Assembly (NCBI GenBank): GCA_937934645.1
Contig: CALGYZ010000076.1
Location: 1-37,333 of the forward strand
Direction: 5' to 3'
DNA: 37,333 bases
From: an uncultured Bacillaceae bacterium
GTDB lineage: Bacteria; Bacillota; Bacilli; Bacillales; Caldibacillaceae
Shown here: positions 1 to 8,776 of the stretch, one piece after another
Numbering within the stretch: the first letter of the stretch is position 1
Layout: the number at the start of each line of letters is the position of its first letter
Notes under the pieces: generated by a model
What the model was told of the DNA's origin: nothing
What the model saw: the letters and a program-made list of their open reading frames with translations, nothing else
Databases searched by the model: none
Translations under genes and position numbers: made by a program

Positions 1-83
1 TCTCATTCACTACTGAAACTTTAGCAGATCACAGGACGCATAATCCTCCTTTTTTTCCATTTCTTGTATAAATTGTATAACTA

Positions 84-113
84 TTGTAAAATAATAATAA
101 ATAATAGTATAAG
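84..113 (+). promoter_or_regulatory. possible sigma-A promoter of the V-ATPase operon
   Basis: The AT-rich stretch ahead of the first V-ATPase gene has TTGTAA at 84-89 and TATAAG at 108-113, 18 bases apart. This fits a vegetative promoter, but the sequence is so AT-rich that chance matches are likely. Positions 1-83 hold no gene that I can support. Confidence 0.25.
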
Positions 114-224
114 ATATTTTTTGAAAAGTAAATTTTTTAACTATTCATGTGAAAAGATGAACAATTAATATTGTATTTTTCCAATAACTTTCATGTTCAC
201 AATGAAGAAGGGGTGAGGGGAGGC

Positions 225-563
225 ATGAGTGAGATTAAAGAAGCAGTTTTGCGGATTAAGCAGGCTGAAAACGAAGCAGAAGCAATCCTTTCCCAAGCTA
301 AAAAGAAAGCGGATACACTGTTAAAAGAAGCAGAACTTCTCTCCAAAAATAAATATGATGAAATCATTGAAGCTGGACAGAAAAATGCCGGGAAATTCAA
401 AGAACAAGCCATTGAGGAGGGAAAAAAACTGGCCGGACAGGTCATTGAAAAAGGAATGCAGGAAGTTGGAAAAATACGGAATATCGGTCAGGAGAAAATT
501 AATCTGGCAGCAGAAAAAATCATAGAGAGGATTGTTCAGTATGGCAATCGCAAAGATGACTAA
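225..563 (+). CDS. V/A-type ATPase peripheral-stalk subunit (G/H type)
   Basis: This 112-residue, Lys/Glu/Ala-rich protein is predicted to be almost entirely one coiled coil (IKEAVLRIKQAENEAEAIL and following), with no membrane segment. Short coiled-coil proteins of this kind pair with subunit E to form the peripheral stalk that holds the A/B hexamer still against the rotor. It is the first gene of an operon in E. hirae ntp order, at the ntpF position, which supports the call more than sequence similarity alone does. The ATG at 225 is chosen because a purine-rich AAGGGGTGAGGGGAGG site ends just before it. An in-frame ATG at 171 has no such site and would add 18 residues unlike a coiled coil. 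Its end overlaps the start of the subunit I gene by 23 bases, so translation of the two is probably coupled. Confidence 0.85.
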   Translation: MSEIKEAVLRIKQAENEAEAILSQAKKKADTLLKEAELLSKNKYDEIIEAGQKNAGKFKEQAIEEGKKLAGQVIEKGMQEVGKIRNIGQEKINLAAEKIIERIVQYGNRKDD

Positions 564-2487
564 ATTCACCCTCATTACCTTTTCAAAATACCGGGTCCGG
601 CTTCTCCGGGAACTGCAACACTTCAAATATGTCCATTTTCTCGATTTAACTCAAAACAAAATCCTGAAAAACTTAGACTTGAAATCCATATCCCTTCCCG
701 AATCCATCAATGCACTCGAGGAGAATATGAAAAAAACGGAGTTTGCGATCAAGGTATTGGAAGAAGTGCAAGAGCGGGAGTCCGTTTTTCAGAAATTGAA
801 AAAGGGACCGGAAGGCTATGATCTGGAAGAAATTGAGGAGCAAGCCCGTTCTGTTCCCTTTGACGAAATTTATGAAGAGATTAGCACCCTGGTACGGACC
901 CGGGAACATTTCGAACAGGAATGTCAAAAACTAAGCGAAAAAATCATGCAATTAACTCCTTGGCTTTCTTTAAATATACCGTTTAAAATCCTCTGTTCTT
1001 TAAAACAATGTACTGTTCTCTTAGGAATGATTCCGAAAAAATTAAAAGAAAATTTTACGGATGATCTATCACAAACGGCATTGACATATTTCCACATCGT
1101 TAATGAGGACCACGAACATGTTTATGTGATCGTTGTCTCCCACCATAGTAAAAACGGAAAAGTCTTGGATATCCTCGCAAGATGCGGATTTACAACTGTC
1201 AGGTTCTCTATTGAACATGAACCGGAAAAAGAAGTTCATGATTTAAAGAAAAAGGCAGAGAAATATCGTAAGCGGATTCATGAAATGGAAAAAAGGTTGA
1301 AAGAGATGTCTGCATATTTAAAGGATTTAAAACTGTTGTATGAATACTTTGCGCTCCTCAAAGTGCGGCATGAGGCGTCGGAAAAGTTTTTGACAACGGA
1401 CCATTTCCATATTATCGAAGGATATGTTCCCGAAAAATTTAGCGGAAAATTTCAAAAAGCGGTTAAAAAGATATTGGGGAAAGAGTTTTATTTGCATATG
1501 AAAGAAGCGGATACCGATGACCCGGATGTTCCGGTTTTACTGGAAAATCGGAAGTTTACGGCTGCTTTTGAATCGATTACCGAAATGTATGCGATGCCGA
1601 AATACAGTGAACTGGATCCGACCCCTTTATTGACCATTTTCTATTTTGTTTTTTTCGGCATGATGGTGGCCGATCTCGGTTATGGTCTTTTCCTGTTTAT
1701 TACAACGTTCTTAGTATTAAAATATCTTAATCTGTCAGAAAAGCAAAAAAGATTTATCCATTTTTTCCATTATTTAAGTTATTCCGTTATGCTGTGGGGA
1801 TTGATTTATGGATCTTTTCTCGGCGGCATAATACCTCTTCCGGCGGTCATCCATGCTACGGAAGAATATCATTCACTTTTGCTGTTATCTGTGGCATTGG
1901 GTGTAATCCATATCTTTTTTGCATTAGGCATAAAAGCCTACAACCATTTGAAAAACCGTCAATATTTTGCCGCTGTTTTTGATGTCGGATTTTGGTATTT
2001 AGTGTTATCCGGCGGAATCATTTTTATCATTTCTCTTTTCGTCACCGTTTCCGAAACGCTCCGGTCCACCGGACTGTATGCGATGATCATTGGTGCCGCC
2101 GGAATTTTGCTTACCGGCGGCAGGGAAAATAAAACATTTGGTGGAAAAATTGCCGGTGGTCTTTACAGTCTTTACGGAATATCCGGCTATATTGGAGACT
2201 TCGTTTCATACACAAGGCTTATGGCATTATGCCTGTCCAGCGCCTTTCTGGCATCAGCAATCAATATGATTATCGATATGCTTTTAAATTTGGGATGGTT
2301 CGGTGTTTTTCCAGCAATCATTGTTTTTGTCATCGGATCGGCATTTAATTTGTTTTTAAGTATGTTGAGCAGTTATGTTCACACCCTTCGTTTAACATAT
2401 GTCGAGTTTTTCGGGAAATTTTATGAAGGCGGGGGAAAAGCGTTCCGTCCATTTATAAACGAGCCGAAATACATCCGTTATAAATGA
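541..2487 (+). CDS. ntpI: V-type ATPase subunit I (membrane a-subunit)
   Basis: Subunit I is the static membrane subunit that forms the ion half-channels beside the rotor ring. The 648 residues match the usual 650-670. The first half (about 1-350) is cytosolic and coiled-coil rich and would bind the peripheral stalks. The second half has about seven hydrophobic helices starting with the family motif FFGMMVADLGYG (371-382). Two conserved arginines are present: Arg559 in VSYTRLMAL, equivalent to the essential arginine of yeast Vph1 (R735), and Arg617 in HTLRLTYVEFF. The ATG at 541 is preferred because AGAGAGG at 524-530 lies ten bases upstream. A TTG at 532 would be too close to that site. The gene overlaps the preceding one and is followed after 28 bases by subunit K. 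Confidence 0.95.
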   Translation: MAIAKMTKFTLITFSKYRVRLLRELQHFKYVHFLDLTQNKILKNLDLKSISLPESINALEENMKKTEFAIKVLEEVQERESVFQKLKKGPEGYDLEEIEEQARSVPFDEIYEEISTLVRTREHFEQECQKLSEKIMQLTPWLSLNIPFKILCSLKQCTVLLGMIPKKLKENFTDDLSQTALTYFHIVNEDHEHVYVIVVSHHSKNGKVLDILARCGFTTVRFSIEHEPEKEVHDLKKKAEKYRKRIHEMEKRLKEMSAYLKDLKLLYEYFALLKVRHEASEKFLTTDHFHIIEGYVPEKFSGKFQKAVKKILGKEFYLHMKEADTDDPDVPVLLENRKFTAAFESITEMYAMPKYSELDPTPLLTIFYFVFFGMMVADLGYGLFLFITTFLVLKYLNLSEKQKRFIHFFHYLSYSVMLWGLIYGSFLGGIIPLPAVIHATEEYHSLLLLSVALGVIHIFFALGIKAYNHLKNRQYFAAVFDVGFWYLVLSGGIIFIISLFVTVSETLRSTGLYAMIIGAAGILLTGGRENKTFGGKIAGGLYSLYGISGYIGDFVSYTRLMALCLSSAFLASAINMIIDMLLNLGWFGVFPAIIVFVIGSAFNLFLSMLSSYVHTLRLTYVEFFGKFYEGGGKAFRPFINEPKYIRYK

Positions 2488-2515
2488 AGAACTTATCAGA
2501 CAGGGGGAATCGTAA

Positions 2516-2995
2516 ATGAATATTGCGGAAATTTTTTCAAACTATGGCGGAATTACATTCGGTGCGTTAGGTGCGGCTCTTGCTGTTTTAATGTCCGGAA
2601 TCGGTTCATCAAGGGGGCTCGGGATCGTCGGGGAAGCAGCCTCCGCTTTAATGATTGATGAGCCAGAAAAGTTCGGCCGGTCGCTTGTTCTGCAATTGAT
2701 TCCGGGTTCCCAGGGGCTGTACGGCTTTGTTATCGGACTGCTGGCTATGCTGCAATTATCACCGGCAATGGAATTATCCCACGGTTTATATGTTTTCATG
2801 TCCTGTCTGCCGATTGCTTTTGTCGGCTGGAAGTCGGCCATTTTTCAGTCAAAGGTTTGTGCGGCGGGAATCACATTATTGGCGAAAAATGAACCGCAGG
2901 TAACAAAGGCAATCATTTTTGCGGTCATGGTTGAAACATATGCGTTACTTGCCTTTGTTATTTCACTCATTTTATTAAACACAGTTCAATTTTAA
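2516..2995 (+). CDS. ntpK: V-type ATPase subunit K (rotor ring, 16-kDa double hairpin)
   Basis: Subunit K forms the rotating membrane ring that carries ions. It is 159 residues long with four hydrophobic helices, so it is the duplicated 16-kDa type of E. hirae (156 residues) and not the 8-kDa single hairpin. The ion site looks sodium-type: Leu61, Ser65, Gln66 and Tyr69 in LIPGSQGLYG, Gln111 in FQSKV, and the single carboxylate Glu140 in MVETYALL. These line up with E. hirae Leu61, Thr64, Gln65, Tyr68, Gln110 and Glu139. The only clear difference is Ser for Thr, which keeps a hydroxyl. The first hairpin has no acidic residue at its equivalent site, so each four-helix protomer binds one ion. 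An AGGGGGA site at 2502-2508 precedes the ATG. Confidence 0.95.
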   Translation: MNIAEIFSNYGGITFGALGAALAVLMSGIGSSRGLGIVGEAASALMIDEPEKFGRSLVLQLIPGSQGLYGFVIGLLAMLQLSPAMELSHGLYVFMSCLPIAFVGWKSAIFQSKVCAAGITLLAKNEPQVTKAIIFAVMVETYALLAFVISLILLNTVQF

Positions 2996-3045
2996 TGAAC
3001 CGCACTGCAAAAATCCACTCATCATCTTGATAAGGGTGTGAAAAG

Positions 3046-3609
3046 ATGGACAATTTGGAAAACCTGGAACAAAAAATTTTGTCAGACGCAAGGGTCCAAG
3101 CGGAGCAAATTTTAAAAAAGGCCGGCAAAAAAAGGCAAAAAATGATCCAAAAGAAGATCGCTGAAGCAGAAGAAATCAACCGCAAATTAATGAAAAGGGC
3201 TGAAGAGGAAGCAAAATTAAAAAAAGACCGGATCCTGTCGAATGCAAAAATTAAAATAAGAGACGAACAATTAAAAGCGAAACAGGAAATCATCGATCAA
3301 GTTTTCAGTGTCGCAAAAAAGCAGCTGGTTCATCTAGAAGGAGAAACATATTCGCGATTTTTGTTATACCAGCTGGCAGGATTGGAACTGACAGGTACGG
3401 AAGTGCTGATTATTCCTGAAAATCAGCGACATATAGTTGAAAAATTAAATCTTCCCGTAAAAGTTGCAGATGATGAAAGCATCCCGTCTGGTTTTATATT
3501 GAAAGGCGATAACAAAATGTTAAACTGTTCCTTTGACTTTTTACTCGATTATTATCGGGATGAACTCGAACTGACCGCTGCCCGGGTTTTGTTCGAGTCC
3601 GGAGGATGA
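3046..3609 (+). CDS. ntpE: V-type ATPase subunit E (peripheral stalk)
   Basis: Subunit E pairs with the G/H-type subunit to make the peripheral stalk. In its 187 residues the first ~90 form a long, highly charged coiled coil (runs such as AGKKRQKMIQKKIAEAEEIN). The second half is a compact mixed alpha/beta domain ending in LLDYYRDELELTAARVLFE, which fits the family's head domain that binds subunit B. The length is slightly below the usual 195-205. A TAAGGGTGTGAAAAG site directly precedes the ATG. The gene starts 50 bases after ntpK and its TGA lies four bases before the ntpC start. No oddities are seen. Confidence 0.92.
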   Translation: MDNLENLEQKILSDARVQAEQILKKAGKKRQKMIQKKIAEAEEINRKLMKRAEEEAKLKKDRILSNAKIKIRDEQLKAKQEIIDQVFSVAKKQLVHLEGETYSRFLLYQLAGLELTGTEVLIIPENQRHIVEKLNLPVKVADDESIPSGFILKGDNKMLNCSFDFLLDYYRDELELTAARVLFESGG

Positions 3610-3613
3610 TTGG

Positions 3614-4615
3614 ATGAACCGGGCGGATTTTATACAAGGAGTAGTCCGGACGAGGGTGCTGGAAAAAAGGTTAATTACAAAGGATAAGTTTGAACAAATG
3701 ATCAATGCCCCGGATATTAAAGATGTTTTCAAAATATTAAGCGGAACGGAGTACCAGAATCACTACGGGAAAATTTCTTCGTTTGAAGAGTATGAAAAAG
3801 TTTTGTCCGCAGAATTAAAGCGGGTATATACAAGGATGCGTGAAATTTCACCCGAGGATTATATTATTGCTCTTGCAGCTTTAAAATACGATTTTCATAA
3901 TTTAAAGGTTTTATTGAAAGAAAAAATAATGGATACAGATTTTTCCCGCTTATTCATACCGGTTGGTGTATATGATTTCGAACAAATAAAAAAGCAGCGG
4001 TTACCGGATGGTTTAAACGGAACCCATCCGGAATTACAGGCGATCATTGCGGAAGTTATGAAAGATTATGAAACGTTTAACGATCCACAGCGGATTGACA
4101 TTTTGCTTGACCGGATGTATGCAGACCGGATGTATGATATGGCTATCTCTTCCGGAGTTCCGCTTTTTGTTGAATATGTCAAAGCATTAATTGATTTTAA
4201 TAATTTCCGGACAGTTCTGCGGATTCAAAAGCAGGGAGAAGATATTAAGTTTCTCGGGGAAGTGCTGCTTGATCACGGAAATATTGAAAAGGAAAAATTT
4301 CTTTATTCCTTTCATGACAACATTTCCAAATTTCTGTACAAGCTCCGGAATGAAAAAACAGGCAAAGCATTAACCGGCGGTTTGGAAGCTTATTTGAAAA
4401 CGAACAGACCGGCAGATCTTGAAAAAAAGCTGGATGACTTTATTATGGACATTCTTGAACCGGCAAAATATATTCATTTCGGACCGGAACCGTTGTTTGC
4501 CTATATTCTAGCAAAGGAAAGGGAAATCCAGAATTTACGCATCATTTTAGTATCGAAATTCAATCAGCTTCCTCCGGCTGAAATTCGAAAGAGGGTGCGG
4601 AAAATTCATGCATAA
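3614..4615 (+). CDS. ntpC: V-type ATPase subunit C (d-type rotor adaptor)
   Basis: Subunit C is the funnel-shaped adaptor that couples the central stalk (D-F) to the K ring. The 333 residues match the family's 320-350, are mostly alpha-helical, and show the expected threefold pattern of related helical segments. The opening (RVLEKRLITKDKFEQMI) and the basic tail are typical. The GGAGGATGATT ribosome site at 3601-3611 overlaps the end of ntpE. The gene overlaps ntpG by eight bases, since the last codons contain the ATG at 4608. No key residue appears to be missing. Confidence 0.92.
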   Translation: MNRADFIQGVVRTRVLEKRLITKDKFEQMINAPDIKDVFKILSGTEYQNHYGKISSFEEYEKVLSAELKRVYTRMREISPEDYIIALAALKYDFHNLKVLLKEKIMDTDFSRLFIPVGVYDFEQIKKQRLPDGLNGTHPELQAIIAEVMKDYETFNDPQRIDILLDRMYADRMYDMAISSGVPLFVEYVKALIDFNNFRTVLRIQKQGEDIKFLGEVLLDHGNIEKEKFLYSFHDNISKFLYKLRNEKTGKALTGGLEAYLKTNRPADLEKKLDDFIMDILEPAKYIHFGPEPLFAYILAKEREIQNLRIILVSKFNQLPPAEIRKRVRKIHA

Positions 4616-4916
4616 AATTGCAGTTGTCGGCGACAAAGATTCCGTTCTTGCCTTTAAAGTATTGGGAATTGATGTTTACACAGTCAGCGGTGAAAAGGAA
4701 GCCAGAATTACCGTTGACCGGCTGGCGGAAGAAGCAGGGATCATTTTTATCACCGAGCGAACCGCTCGATTAATCCCGAAAACGATTGAGAGATATGATA
4801 AAAAGTTTATACCAGCGGTAATTCTTATCCCTGATAATCAGGGAACACTCAATATCGGGATGGAACGGATCAATAAAAACATGGAGAAGGCTGTCGGTGT
4901 AAATATTTTGGAATAA
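4608..4916 (+). CDS. ntpG: V-type ATPase subunit F (NtpG in E. hirae naming)
   Basis: This 102-residue protein is the small central-stalk subunit that binds subunit D inside the rotor. The opening MHKIAVVGDKDSVLAFKVLG is the family's hallmark beta-strand and glycine turn. The later stretch IIFITERTARLIP continues the CheY-like fold. The length matches the usual 100-105. A GAGGGTG site at 4591-4597 lies within the end of ntpC, and the start overlaps ntpC by eight bases, consistent with coupled translation. The E. hirae gene is called ntpG, whereas most annotation calls the protein subunit F. Confidence 0.93.
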   Translation: MHKIAVVGDKDSVLAFKVLGIDVYTVSGEKEARITVDRLAEEAGIIFITERTARLIPKTIERYDKKFIPAVILIPDNQGTLNIGMERINKNMEKAVGVNILE

Positions 4917-4930
4917 GGGGTGAACGAGCT

Positions 4931-6694
4931 TTGAAAGCTGGCAGAGTAGTAAAAGTATCCGGACCATTGGTTGAAGCCGAAGGGATGGAGCATGCAAATA
5001 TATACGACGTCGTCCATATTTCCCGTCATAATTTAATCGGTGAAATTATCGAAATGCGGGGGGATGTGGCTTCGATCCAAGTTTATGAGGAAACGACCGG
5101 AATCGGTCCCGGGGATCCGGTGGTGACAACCGGTGAACCCCTTTCCGTTGAACTCGGTCCGGGTCTTTTGGAGATGATGTTCGATGGAATCCAGAGACCC
5201 CTGGATGCCGTCCGGCTTGTGACTGGTGATTTTTTGGAGCGGGGGGCCAATGTTGCCAAACTTGATCGTGAAAAGAAATGGTATTTTACGCCGGCAGTTT
5301 CCGTCGGTGATGAAGTTTCCGAGGGCGATGTAATCGGGACTGTCCAGGAAACCCCTGTTATTATCCATAAAATTTTGGTTCCCCATGGAATATCAGGAAC
5401 GGTAACAGATATTAAAGAAGGAGAATTCACCGTCACTGATGATATTTGTATACTGGATCATAAAATTCCGTTACAAATGATGCAAAAATGGCCGGTACGA
5501 AAAAGCAGGGGATACAAAAGGAAGCTCGATCCGACAGAACCATTATTAACCGGTCAAAGGGTGATTGATACATTTTTTCCTGTGACAAAAGGAGGAACCG
5601 CTGCGATTCCCGGTCCCTTTGGTTCCGGAAAAACCATTATCCAGCATCAATTAGCAAAATGGGCGGATGCGGAAATCGTCGTTTACGTCGGCTGCGGAGA
5701 GCGGGGAAACGAGATGACAAGCGTTTTAAAGGAGTTTCCTGAATTGAAGGATCCCCATACCGGCGAAACATTAATGAAACGGACAGTGCTGATTGCCAAT
5801 ACATCCAATATGCCGGTGGCCGCCCGGGAAGCGTCAATCTATACCGGTATTACAATAGCGGAATATTACCGGGATATGGGTTATTCTGTCGCCATTATGG
5901 CGGACTCGACCTCCCGTTGGGCAGAGGCGTTAAGGGAAATGTCCGGCCGTTTGGAAGAGATGCCGGGTGATGAAGGTTTTCCTGCTTATCTTTCATCCCG
6001 GATTGCCGGATTTTACGAACGGGCGGGAAAAGTCGTTTGCAATGGAAAGGATGACCGGATCGGCGCAATCACGGTGATCGGTGCGGTATCACCCCCGGGG
6101 GGAGATATTTCTGAACCGGTTACCCAGGCCACACTGCGGATCGTAAAAGTATTTTGGGGACTTGATTATGCACTGTCATATGCCCGTCACTTCCCGGCGA
6201 TTAACTGGCTCAATTCTTATTCCTTGTACCAGGCAAAAGTTGACGAATGGATGAATAAATATGTCGATCCGGACTTTTCAAAGAACCGCCAGTTTGCCAT
6301 GAATTTATTGCAGGATGAAGCTAAATTGCAAGAAATCGTCCGGCTGGTCGGACGGGATACTTTATCGGAAGAGGATCAGCTTAAATTGGAAGCAGCAAAA
6401 TCAATCCGCGAAGATTTCCTGCAACAAAATGCATTTCATGAAACAGATACTTTCAACTCCTATGAAAAGCAAAATAAAATTTTAAAACTTGTGATCGAAT
6501 TTTACCGCCAGGGTAAAAAAGCCCTTGAGTCCGGTGTATATTTAAAAGAAATTGAAACTTTGCCGGTCAGGGAGAAAATTTCCAGGGCCAAATTTATTCC
6601 GGAAAATCAAATGGAGCAAATTGATGAAATCCACCGGGAATTAATTGACAGCTTCCGGAGGTTAACGGAGATGGCAGGTGTTGAAAATGCCTAA
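4931..6694 (+). CDS. ntpA: V-type ATPase catalytic subunit A
   Basis: Subunit A hydrolyses or makes ATP in the A3B3 head. The 587 residues match the usual 580-600. The Walker A loop GPFGSGKT is at 228-235 with Lys234. The long non-homologous insert expected in subunit A but not in B precedes it. The stretch SVAIMADSTSRWAEALREMS carries the Walker B and catalytic region, and GDEGFPAYLSSR follows. The start is a TTG at 4931, eight bases after AAGGGGTG. The N-terminus MKAGRVVKVSGPLVEAEGM is a textbook match to the family, so the unusual start codon is well supported. The gene follows ntpG after 14 bases and overlaps ntpB by eight. Confidence 0.97.
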   Translation: MKAGRVVKVSGPLVEAEGMEHANIYDVVHISRHNLIGEIIEMRGDVASIQVYEETTGIGPGDPVVTTGEPLSVELGPGLLEMMFDGIQRPLDAVRLVTGDFLERGANVAKLDREKKWYFTPAVSVGDEVSEGDVIGTVQETPVIIHKILVPHGISGTVTDIKEGEFTVTDDICILDHKIPLQMMQKWPVRKSRGYKRKLDPTEPLLTGQRVIDTFFPVTKGGTAAIPGPFGSGKTIIQHQLAKWADAEIVVYVGCGERGNEMTSVLKEFPELKDPHTGETLMKRTVLIANTSNMPVAAREASIYTGITIAEYYRDMGYSVAIMADSTSRWAEALREMSGRLEEMPGDEGFPAYLSSRIAGFYERAGKVVCNGKDDRIGAITVIGAVSPPGGDISEPVTQATLRIVKVFWGLDYALSYARHFPAINWLNSYSLYQAKVDEWMNKYVDPDFSKNRQFAMNLLQDEAKLQEIVRLVGRDTLSEEDQLKLEAAKSIREDFLQQNAFHETDTFNSYEKQNKILKLVIEFYRQGKKALESGVYLKEIETLPVREKISRAKFIPENQMEQIDEIHRELIDSFRRLTEMAGVENA

Positions 6695-8093
6695 AGAATA
6701 TCAAACAATCAAGGAAATTGTGGGGCCTTTAATGGTTATTGACGAAGTCGAAGATGTAAAATATGAAGAGCTTGTGGAAATTGAACTTCAAACAGGGGAG
6801 AAAAGGCGGGGCAGGGTCCTGGAGGTAGACCGTAACCGGGCGTTGGTGCAGCTTTTTGAAGGTTCCGGCGGAATGAACTTACAACGCACTCGGGTTCGTT
6901 TTCTCGGGCGTCCCCTGGAACTAGGGGTTTCAACGGATATGATCGGTAGAATTTTTGATGGTCTGGGAAAACCGATTGACGGCGGACCGAAAATTATTCC
7001 GGAAAAAATGCTCGATATTAACGGAATACCGATCAATCCGGTTTCTCGGGATTACCCGGATGAATTTATTCAAACCGGTATATCGACAATAGACGGGTTA
7101 AACACCCTTGTCCGGGGACAAAAACTGCCGATTTTTTCCGCCGCAGGCCTGCCCCATAATGAAGTGGCTGCACAAATTGCCAGACAGGCAACCGTTCCCG
7201 GCTCGGATGAAAAGTTTGCTGTCGTATTTGCCGCAATGGGGATTACTTTTGAAGAAGCCCGATTTTTTATTGATAATTTAGTGGAAACAGGTGCCATTGA
7301 CCGTTCGGTTTTATTTATCAACTTGGCGGATGACCCGGTCATTGAGCGGATTGCAACCCCGCGGATTGCATTAACATGCGCCGAATACCTGGCCTTTGAG
7401 CAGGATAAGCATGTGCTTGTCATATTAACGGACATGACGAATTATGCCGAAGCCTTACGCGAAACAAGCGCAGCAAGAAAGGAAATTCCCGGCAGGCGGG
7501 GGTATCCCGGTTACTTATATACCGACCTTTCCACAATATATGAACGGGCGGGAAGAATAAAAGGCAGGGAAGGATCGATTACGCAAATTCCGATATTGAC
7601 AATGCCGGAAGATGATATCACCCATCCGATTCCCGATTTAACCGGTTATATTACAGAAGGGCAAATTATTCTTTCAAGGGATTTGTTTAAACGTGGAATT
7701 GAGCCACCGATAAACGTTGTGCCGTCATTATCGCGGTTGAAAGACAGAGGGATCGGGGAAGGAAAAACGCGGGAAGACCATGCGGATACGATGAACCAAT
7801 TATATGCCGCATATACATCCGGGATTCAGGCTAGGGAGCTGGCCGTCATTTTAGGAGAAACGGCTTTATCGGATGTGGATAAGGCATTTGCGCAGTTTGC
7901 CGAAACTTTTGACAAAAAATATATAAATCAGGGATACAAGAACAACAGAAGTATTATAGAAACGCTGGATTTAGGCTGGGAACTGCTGCAGCTGATTCCG
8001 CGACAGGAATTAAAGCGGATCCGGTTTGAATTTTTAGAAAAATATTTGGCAGAGGACAAAAAGGATAAAAAGGACAAAAAAGGGGTTAAGTAA
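6687..8093 (+). CDS. ntpB: V-type ATPase regulatory subunit B
   Basis: Subunit B alternates with A in the head and completes the nucleotide pocket from the non-catalytic side. The 468 residues open with PKEYQTIKEIVGPLMV, typical of the family. As expected for B there is no Walker A loop: the equivalent position reads PIFSAAGLPHNEVAAQIARQ. ERAGRIKGREGSITQIPIL is also characteristic. The ATG at 6687 fits the family N-terminus and lies six bases after GGCAGGTG. In-frame GTG (6678) and TTG (6681) are possible and would add two or three residues. The C-terminus ends in a Lys/Asp-rich tail (EDKKDKKDKKGVK) encoded by short repeats. The TAA abuts the ntpD ATG directly. Confidence 0.96.
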   Translation: MPKEYQTIKEIVGPLMVIDEVEDVKYEELVEIELQTGEKRRGRVLEVDRNRALVQLFEGSGGMNLQRTRVRFLGRPLELGVSTDMIGRIFDGLGKPIDGGPKIIPEKMLDINGIPINPVSRDYPDEFIQTGISTIDGLNTLVRGQKLPIFSAAGLPHNEVAAQIARQATVPGSDEKFAVVFAAMGITFEEARFFIDNLVETGAIDRSVLFINLADDPVIERIATPRIALTCAEYLAFEQDKHVLVILTDMTNYAEALRETSAARKEIPGRRGYPGYLYTDLSTIYERAGRIKGREGSITQIPILTMPEDDITHPIPDLTGYITEGQIILSRDLFKRGIEPPINVVPSLSRLKDRGIGEGKTREDHADTMNQLYAAYTSGIQARELAVILGETALSDVDKAFAQFAETFDKKYINQGYKNNRSIIETLDLGWELLQLIPRQELKRIRFEFLEKYLAEDKKDKKDKKGVK

Positions 8094-8729
8094 ATGGTAA
8101 AACGAAATGTGCACGCAACCCGTATGGAGTTATCCCGGTTAAAAAAACGGCTTGAGATCGCCGAACGCGGCCATAAACTTCTGAAAGATAAACAGGACGA
8201 ATTAATGCGCCGGTTTATTGCACTCATTAAAAAAAATAAACAATTACGGCAAAAAATGGAGAAAGAACTGAAAGATACTTTTCAGGACTTTCTAATCGCC
8301 GCAAGTGTTATGCCGCCGGAAATGTTAGAAGGAGCCATATCCTTTCCTAAAGAAAAAATGTCATTGGAAATTTTCCGGAAGAATGTGATGGGGGTCGTAG
8401 TCCCCGCGATGAAGGTGAAAAGGAAGCTGGCGGATGATCCGGGCAGTATTTACCCCTATGGGTTTGTTCAAACGGCGGCGGAACTGGATGATGCAATCGC
8501 AAAACTGTACCGGATCATACCCGTATTATTGGAATTGACGGAAGTGGAAAAAGCCTGCCAGTTGATGGCCGATGAAATTGAAAAAACACGCAGAAGGGTA
8601 AATGCGCTTGAATACCGGACTATTCCCGGTTTAGAAGAAACGATTAAAATTATTCGGATGAAATTGGATGAAAATGAGAGGGGGACGATTACCCGTTTAA
8701 TTAAGGTGAAAGATATTATTAATAAATAA
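8094..8729 (+). CDS. ntpD: V-type ATPase subunit D (central rotor shaft)
   Basis: Subunit D is the long antiparallel coiled coil that turns inside the A3B3 head. The 211 residues match the usual 205-225. The N-terminal helix (ATRMELSRLKKRLEIAERGH) and the C-terminal helix (RRVNALEYRTIPGLEETIK) are classic family signatures, with a short beta hairpin region between them. The ATG follows the ntpB TAA with no gap, and AAAGGGG near 8080 within the ntpB tail can serve as ribosome site. It is the last gene of the operon. The E. hirae genes ntpH and ntpJ (potassium transporter) are not found after it. Confidence 0.95.
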   Translation: MVKRNVHATRMELSRLKKRLEIAERGHKLLKDKQDELMRRFIALIKKNKQLRQKMEKELKDTFQDFLIAASVMPPEMLEGAISFPKEKMSLEIFRKNVMGVVVPAMKVKRKLADDPGSIYPYGFVQTAAELDDAIAKLYRIIPVLLELTEVEKACQLMADEIEKTRRRVNALEYRTIPGLEETIKIIRMKLDENERGTITRLIKVKDIINK

Positions 8730-8768
8730 GCTTGTCCGGGTAGATTACCTGCCCGGACAAGCGTTTTT
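8730..8768 (+). terminator. intrinsic terminator of the V-ATPase operon
   Basis: GCTTGTCCGGG (8730-8740) pairs perfectly with CCCGGACAAGC (8752-8762), followed by GTTTTTAT. The stem starts at the ntpD stop codon and lies between convergent genes. It may also act on the minus strand for the dehydrogenase, where its T-tract is weaker. Confidence 0.88.
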
Positions 8769-8776
8769 ATGATTAA

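Noticed and set aside
31..57. Possible terminator AGGA/TCCT hairpin followed by T-run
   Set aside because: A four-pair stem is too weak, and no upstream gene is visible in the window to be terminated.
10..60. Minus-strand frame of 16 codons at the left edge, with an AGGAGG nearby
   Set aside because: The AGGAGG lies inside the frame, and the ATG after it opens only six codons before a stop. It may be a gene relic but cannot be supported.
7010..7200. Absence of a Walker A loop in NtpB as a possible defect
   Set aside because: Subunit B of V-type ATPases normally lacks this loop, so it is expected.
8050..8093. Short AAGGACAAA-like repeats at the end of ntpB as a possible regulatory repeat
   Set aside because: They simply encode the Lys/Asp tail, and no wider repeat is present.
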